A stretch of DNA of 64,000 nt, from the NCBI RefSeq assembly GCF_036924515.1, contig NZ_JAZHRR010000001.1, forward strand, positions 2,265,001 to 2,329,000, given 5' to 3'. Shown here piece by piece: positions 61,192 through 64,000 of this stretch; positions within the stretch are counted from its first letter, which is position 1, and each line of letters begins with the position of its first letter. This DNA comes from Bradyrhizobium sp. AZCC 1610. GTDB taxonomy: Bacteria; Pseudomonadota; Alphaproteobacteria; Rhizobiales; Xanthobacteraceae. Below the pieces are notes generated by a model, which saw nothing but the letters and a program-made list of their open reading frames with translations, did no database searches and was not told where the DNA came from. The position numbers and the translations under genes were made by a program.

Positions 61192-61710
61192 TTACGCAGC
61201 CTGGCTGTCGTGCGGCACCGAGAAACAGTAGGTCGCATCCTGGTAGATCAGCGGCTCGATCGGATCGCGCACGTTCACGGTCTCGGCTTCGCCGATGAAA
61301 ATCGTGTGCGTGCCGTAGGGCACGGCGGCCGCCTTCTTGCAGAAGATGTTGATCTGTGCGTCGGCGAGGTAGGTGACGCCCTCGGCCGAGGTCATCCAGT
61401 CGCCGAGCCCGAACCGTTCTTCGGCCGGGAGCGCGCCGCTGAAGGCGGATGAAAGAGTGGCCTGATCGCGGCGCAGCACGTTGACGCAGAACCGGCGCGC
61501 CAGGAGCATGATGTCGTGCAGCAGCGTTTGCTGGTTGACGCAGACGATCAGCGAAGGCGGATCGAGCGACAGTGACGTCACCGCGGTCGCCGTCATGCCG
61601 TGGCGGCGGTTCTGGTCTGATGACGTGATCACCGAGACCGCCGCGGGAAATCGCCGCAACGCGCGCTTGAACGTTTCACGCAATTCGTCGGATGCAGAAT
61701 CCAGCGACAT
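61192..61710 (-). CDS. graD: Flavin reductase component of the resorcinol hydroxylase
   Basis: 172-residue flavin reductase-like (FMN-binding split-barrel) protein that supplies FADH2 to the adjacent oxygenase. Motifs: FPAAVSVITSSDQNRRHGMT, ATAVTSLSLDPPSLIVCVNQ, FCVNVLRRDQ and GTHTIFIGEAE. The ATG has GGAGGAAACC immediately upstream; the longer frame adds 34 residues without similarity and overlaps the operator region. First gene of the leftward operon, divergent from the MarR-type regulator. Confidence 0.9.
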   Translation of the reverse strand: MSLDSASDELRETFKRALRRFPAAVSVITSSDQNRRHGMTATAVTSLSLDPPSLIVCVNQQTLLHDIMLLARRFCVNVLRRDQATLSSAFSGALPAEERFGLGDWMTSAEGVTYLADAQINIFCKKAAAVPYGTHTIFIGEAETVNVRDPIEPLIYQDATYCFSVPHDSQAA

Positions 61711-61767
61711 GGTTTCCTCCACTGAAATTCCGCTCTTGTCCGGCGGCTTAACTTTCGTCAACAATAG

Positions 61768-61824
61768 TTGCACATGCAAATATCGGTCAAGGGAAATTTT
61801 CAAATGCAACAATTGCCTTGAAAA
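61768..61824. promoter_or_regulatory. Candidate MarR operators in the divergent promoter
   Basis: Two symmetrical sites lie between the flavin reductase and MarR-type starts. TTGCACATGCAA (61768-61779) is a perfect 5-bp inverted repeat with a 2-bp centre. The 28 bases at 61797-61824 start TTTTCAA and end TTGAAAA (perfect 7-bp arms) with an inner GCAA/TTGC pair. Both share the TGCAA element, as expected for a dimeric winged-helix regulator controlling both directions. Confidence 0.55.
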
Positions 61825-61842
61825 GCGATCCGTGCCCGGCTA

Positions 61843-62367
61843 TTGGAAGATTGCAAAAGTTGCACCGAGGCAGGACGCAAGACCTTGTACAGGCTGACAA
61901 ATTCCTTTCCCTACCTGCTCAACCGCGTCGGCGTGCAGATGGGCGAGCTGTTTTCCAGGCGCATTGCCGGCTACGGCGTGACCCTGCCGATGTATCGTGT
62001 CATGGCCGCGCTTTGGGAAACCGGCGATCAGCGGCTCGGCGATCTCGCCGCGATGACGACGATCGAGATATCGACGTTGTCGCGGCTGGTGGGTGAGATG
62101 AAACGGCGTGGCCTCGTCACGCGCGCGCGGCTGAAGGACAACGGCCGCACCGTTGCGATCAACCTCACGCCGAAGGGGCGGACACTGGTCGAAGAGTTGA
62201 TCCCGATCGCCATCCACTTCGAGGAGGTTGCGGTGCGCGATTTTCCGTCGAAGAACATTTCGGACCTGAAGACAATTCTGGCAGAGATCTACGAGAGCCT
62301 GAAATCGCTCGAACCCGAGATCGAGGAAGCGAACAAGGCGCGCAAGGCGGCAAAGTCAAAAGGCTGA
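61843..62367 (+). CDS. MarR-family regulator of the resorcylate cluster
   Basis: 174-residue winged-helix regulator, TTG start. The DNA-binding part reads RLGDLAAMTTIEISTLSRLV and MKRRGLVTRARLKDNGRTVA (wing). The TTG start used is one of two candidates; a second TTG at 61885 begins LYRLTNSFPYLLNRVGVQMG, the usual family N-terminus, with GAGGCAGGA before it. It faces away from the catabolic operon and probably represses it until an aromatic ligand binds. Gene order matches a divergent graR by recollection. Confidence 0.85.
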   Translation: MEDCKSCTEAGRKTLYRLTNSFPYLLNRVGVQMGELFSRRIAGYGVTLPMYRVMAALWETGDQRLGDLAAMTTIEISTLSRLVGEMKRRGLVTRARLKDNGRTVAINLTPKGRTLVEELIPIAIHFEEVAVRDFPSKNISDLKTILAEIYESLKSLEPEIEEANKARKAAKSKG

Positions 62368-62430
62368 CGTCTCCGCGGGTACGCGGGGGGAGCGCTGGAC
62401 GCGCCTCTTATGCCAAACTGGCGTCCGCCT

Positions 62431-62625
62431 TTAGCTGCGCATGGCGGCGCGGAAGCCGACGAAGCTCAACGCGCCCGCTACGATGACGGCAATCCAGCTC
62501 GCCCAGAACGGCACATCGACGCCATTCAAGGCGACTGTCCATCCCATCACAATCCGGATCAACTGCAGAAGTGCGATCAGGGCAAAGATGGCGGCGGCAA
62601 GCGTGCAAAAGGTTCTTATGGTCAT
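62431..62625 (-). CDS. Small two-helix membrane protein
   Basis: 64-residue protein with two hydrophobic helices (TFCTLAAAIFALIALLQLIR and ASWIAVIVAGALSFVGF) and a short basic tail. The frame continues upstream to 62922, but the preceding 99 codons look non-coding. The ATG is chosen for the length and the clean hydrophobic start. I recall similar short membrane proteins in Bradyrhizobium; function unknown. Confidence 0.65.
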   Translation of the reverse strand: MTIRTFCTLAAAIFALIALLQLIRIVMGWTVALNGVDVPFWASWIAVIVAGALSFVGFRAAMRS

Positions 62626-62940
62626 TGCCCATCTCCGACGGCCCACGGGGACATGCTCGTTCCCTGAAGCCAAAATGGGGAGGGACCGGCGCGGCGGCCA
62701 CTGCCCTTGAACAGGAAGTGGTTTTAACCGAGCCACTTTCGATGTGTCGCACAATCGCCGTTTCGCGACGCCGTGGGTCGGAATCACTTCCGCCCTTGGC
62801 ACCTGCGAGAGTTCCGACGGCGATCGAGGTGTCTGTTTATCGGGGCAGACCAGATGTGATCGGTACACCGTTAAAACGACGCGAGTGACCCCATTCGGAC
62901 ATCGCTGGACGGCCCACTGCAAAACAGGTCTTGAGCATGC
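62626..62940. other. Intergenic region, no gene recognised
   Basis: 315 bases between two small leftward genes. The only open frames are extensions of the membrane-protein frame and antisense frames without initiation signals. It probably holds the promoter of the membrane-protein gene. Confidence 0.4.
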
Positions 62941-63195
62941 TCAGTCGCGGGTCATCGCGACCACCTTGAAGTCCTTGTCGAGCTTGATGTCGTACTGCCC
63001 GTCCTTGCATTTGGCGTCATCGACTTCAAAGTAGCCGCTGCCCTCGGTCTCCTTTTCCATCTTGCCGCCCGTGCAGCCAAAGACTTCCAAGGCAGCCTTG
63101 ATCTTCTCGGCCTCTGCCGGTGTTACTGGGGTGTCAGCAAGCGCGAAAGTGCTGCTTACAAGTGCGGTAGCGAATGCCATCAAGAAGGGCTTCAT
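62941..63195 (-). CDS. Small exported PepSY-like protein
   Basis: 84-residue periplasmic protein with a Sec signal (MKPFLMAFATALVSSTFALA). The mature part (TPAEAEKIKAALEVFGCTGG, YFEVDDAKCKDGQYDIKLDK) has two cysteines that could form a disulfide and resembles PepSY-type small domains. GGAGAA lies upstream of the chosen ATG; the ATG five codons earlier is less well placed. Function unknown. Confidence 0.75.
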   Translation of the reverse strand: MKPFLMAFATALVSSTFALADTPVTPAEAEKIKAALEVFGCTGGKMEKETEGSGYFEVDDAKCKDGQYDIKLDKDFKVVAMTRD

Positions 63196-63210
63196 CTGTG
63201 CATTCTCCAA

Positions 63211-63541
63211 TTCAGCAAACCAGCTTAAGCCAAGTCTGTTCCAACCGAAAGGCGTCAGGAGGAAATCCCGACCTTAAAGTGCGGGGTAGACCTGCGGATG
63301 TCTGATCGCGTCGTTATCGGCATGTCTGCCTTTGCGAACCTCATGGAAGCTAAGCGGACATGATCAGTTTGTGAGTCCACGCCTTAGTCGTCCGTGAAGA
63401 ATTCCCAAACCGTTGATTTGGAATCCAGAAACGGCATTTTGCGGTAACGGCATTTGCCGGAAAGTTGGCCTTTGGAACGTGATTCCTTGCAAACTTGATT
63501 TGTGATTCACTCGCCGTGAACGGCGTTGGCGAGGGGATTCG
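63211..63541. other. Boundary region with the left end of an insertion sequence
   Basis: No supported gene. The left terminal inverted repeat of the element encoding the transposase should lie in this stretch, probably between about 63350 and 63500. The other end lies outside the window, so the inverted repeat and target duplication cannot be defined. Confidence 0.35.
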
Positions 63542-64000
63542 ATGCGACCACGGGAGCGGAGCGAGACGGGAGAACAGGACCTTTTCCGCTCCCGGCTTGA
63601 TCAGATCATCGACATGAAGCATCCGCTGGTGACGCTGGGGCGGACGGTGGATTGGGGGTTCCTGGAGGAGCGGTTCGGCGAGGTTTACACCGATGATCCC
63701 GGCCGGCCACCGCTGCCGACGCGCCTGATGGCGGGGCTGGCGATCCTCAAGCACACCTACGACCTGTCCGACGAGGTGCTGTGCGAGCGGTGGGTCGAGA
63801 ACCCCTATTACCAATACTTCTGCGGCGAAGAGTTCTTCCAGCACCGGCTGGTGTTCGATCGCTCGTCGCTGACGCGCTGGCGCAACCGGATGGGCGAGGA
63901 GCGGCTGGCTGCGCTAATCCAGGAGAGCCTGTCGGTTGCCACCAGGACCAAGGCGATCAAGCCGTCCGAGCTGTCGCGGGTGATCGTCGACACCACGGTT
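63542..64000 (+). mobile_element. IS5-type transposase, 5' part (cut by the window edge)
   Basis: Open frame of 153 codons without a stop, running off the window end. It begins MRPRERSETGEQDLFRSRLD, then MKHPLVTLGRTVDWGFLEER, PLPTRLMAGLAILKHTYDLS and VFDRSSLTRWRNRMGEERLA, the N-terminal half of IS5-family transposases with the first DDE aspartate expected in VIVDTTV at the very end. GAGGGGAT lies just before the ATG. Whether the element is intact cannot be judged. Confidence 0.88.

Overview
The window is high-GC DNA from an alphaproteobacterium, most likely Bradyrhizobium or a close relative in the Nitrobacteraceae. This is judged from gene content (many LIV-type ABC importers, Bug-type solute-binding proteins, Tat-exported redox enzymes, aromatic catabolism) and from protein similarity recalled from memory. 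No rRNA, tRNA, CRISPR array or replication origin was seen. One transposase gene runs off the right edge.

Layout. (1) 0-3.4 kb: a complete D-hydantoin utilisation set: N-carbamoyl-D-amino-acid amidohydrolase, a hydantoin racemase on the opposite strand, and D-hydantoinase. (2) 3.4-4.8 kb: a decayed acyl-CoA operon, with an acyl-CoA synthetase remnant, an intact atypical SDR and an acyl-CoA dehydrogenase remnant. (3) 5.2-15.8 kb: a periplasmic redox region. It holds a cytochrome c divergent from a Tat-exported molybdenum hydroxylase (small and large subunits), a PQQ alcohol dehydrogenase with a lanthanide-type Asp-x-Asp signature behind a Tat-exported Rieske protein, a Tat-exported S41 peptidase, and a Rieske domain joined to a long uncharacterised helical region. 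(4) 15.9-21 kb: an adenosine-specific kinase family protein, a small DUF2905 membrane protein, a SAM hydrolase (adenosine-forming), a Tat-exported amidase and an Mth938-like protein. (5) 21.2-28.4 kb: one operon of acyl-CoA ligase plus a full LIV-type ABC importer. (6) 28.5-37.6 kb: an accessory island. It has a universal stress protein, two Gly/Asn-rich repeat proteins, a type I secretion ATPase and its HlyD adaptor, a LuxR-type regulator with a degenerate receiver, and a lipoprotein. Two copies of a ~90 bp direct repeat bound most of it, and a GTGTGCAC motif recurs in its intergenic DNA. This is the best candidate for an undescribed system. (7) 37.8-53.8 kb: a large catabolic region with Bug receptors at both ends. 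It has a GntR regulator, two SDRs, two carboxymuconolactone-decarboxylase-like proteins, two MmgE/PrpD proteins, an HIBADH-type dehydrogenase, an MBL-fold lactonase, and a second LIV importer with tandem receptors and a frameshifted permease-ATPase fusion. (8) 54.1-56.3 kb: a decayed TRAP permease and dusA. (9) 56.3-62.4 kb: a gamma-resorcylate/resorcinol catabolic cluster under a divergent MarR regulator. (10) 62.4-64 kb: two small envelope proteins and the partial transposase.

How the parts work together. Regions 1, 7 and 9 each pair catabolic enzymes with uptake or a regulator. Region 3 looks like periplasmic alcohol and aldehyde oxidation feeding electrons to cytochrome c and/or Rieske carriers. 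In region 6 the two repeat proteins sit directly upstream of an ATPase/adaptor pair and are probably its substrates. Database searches were not available, so all family names rest on motifs and recalled similarity.
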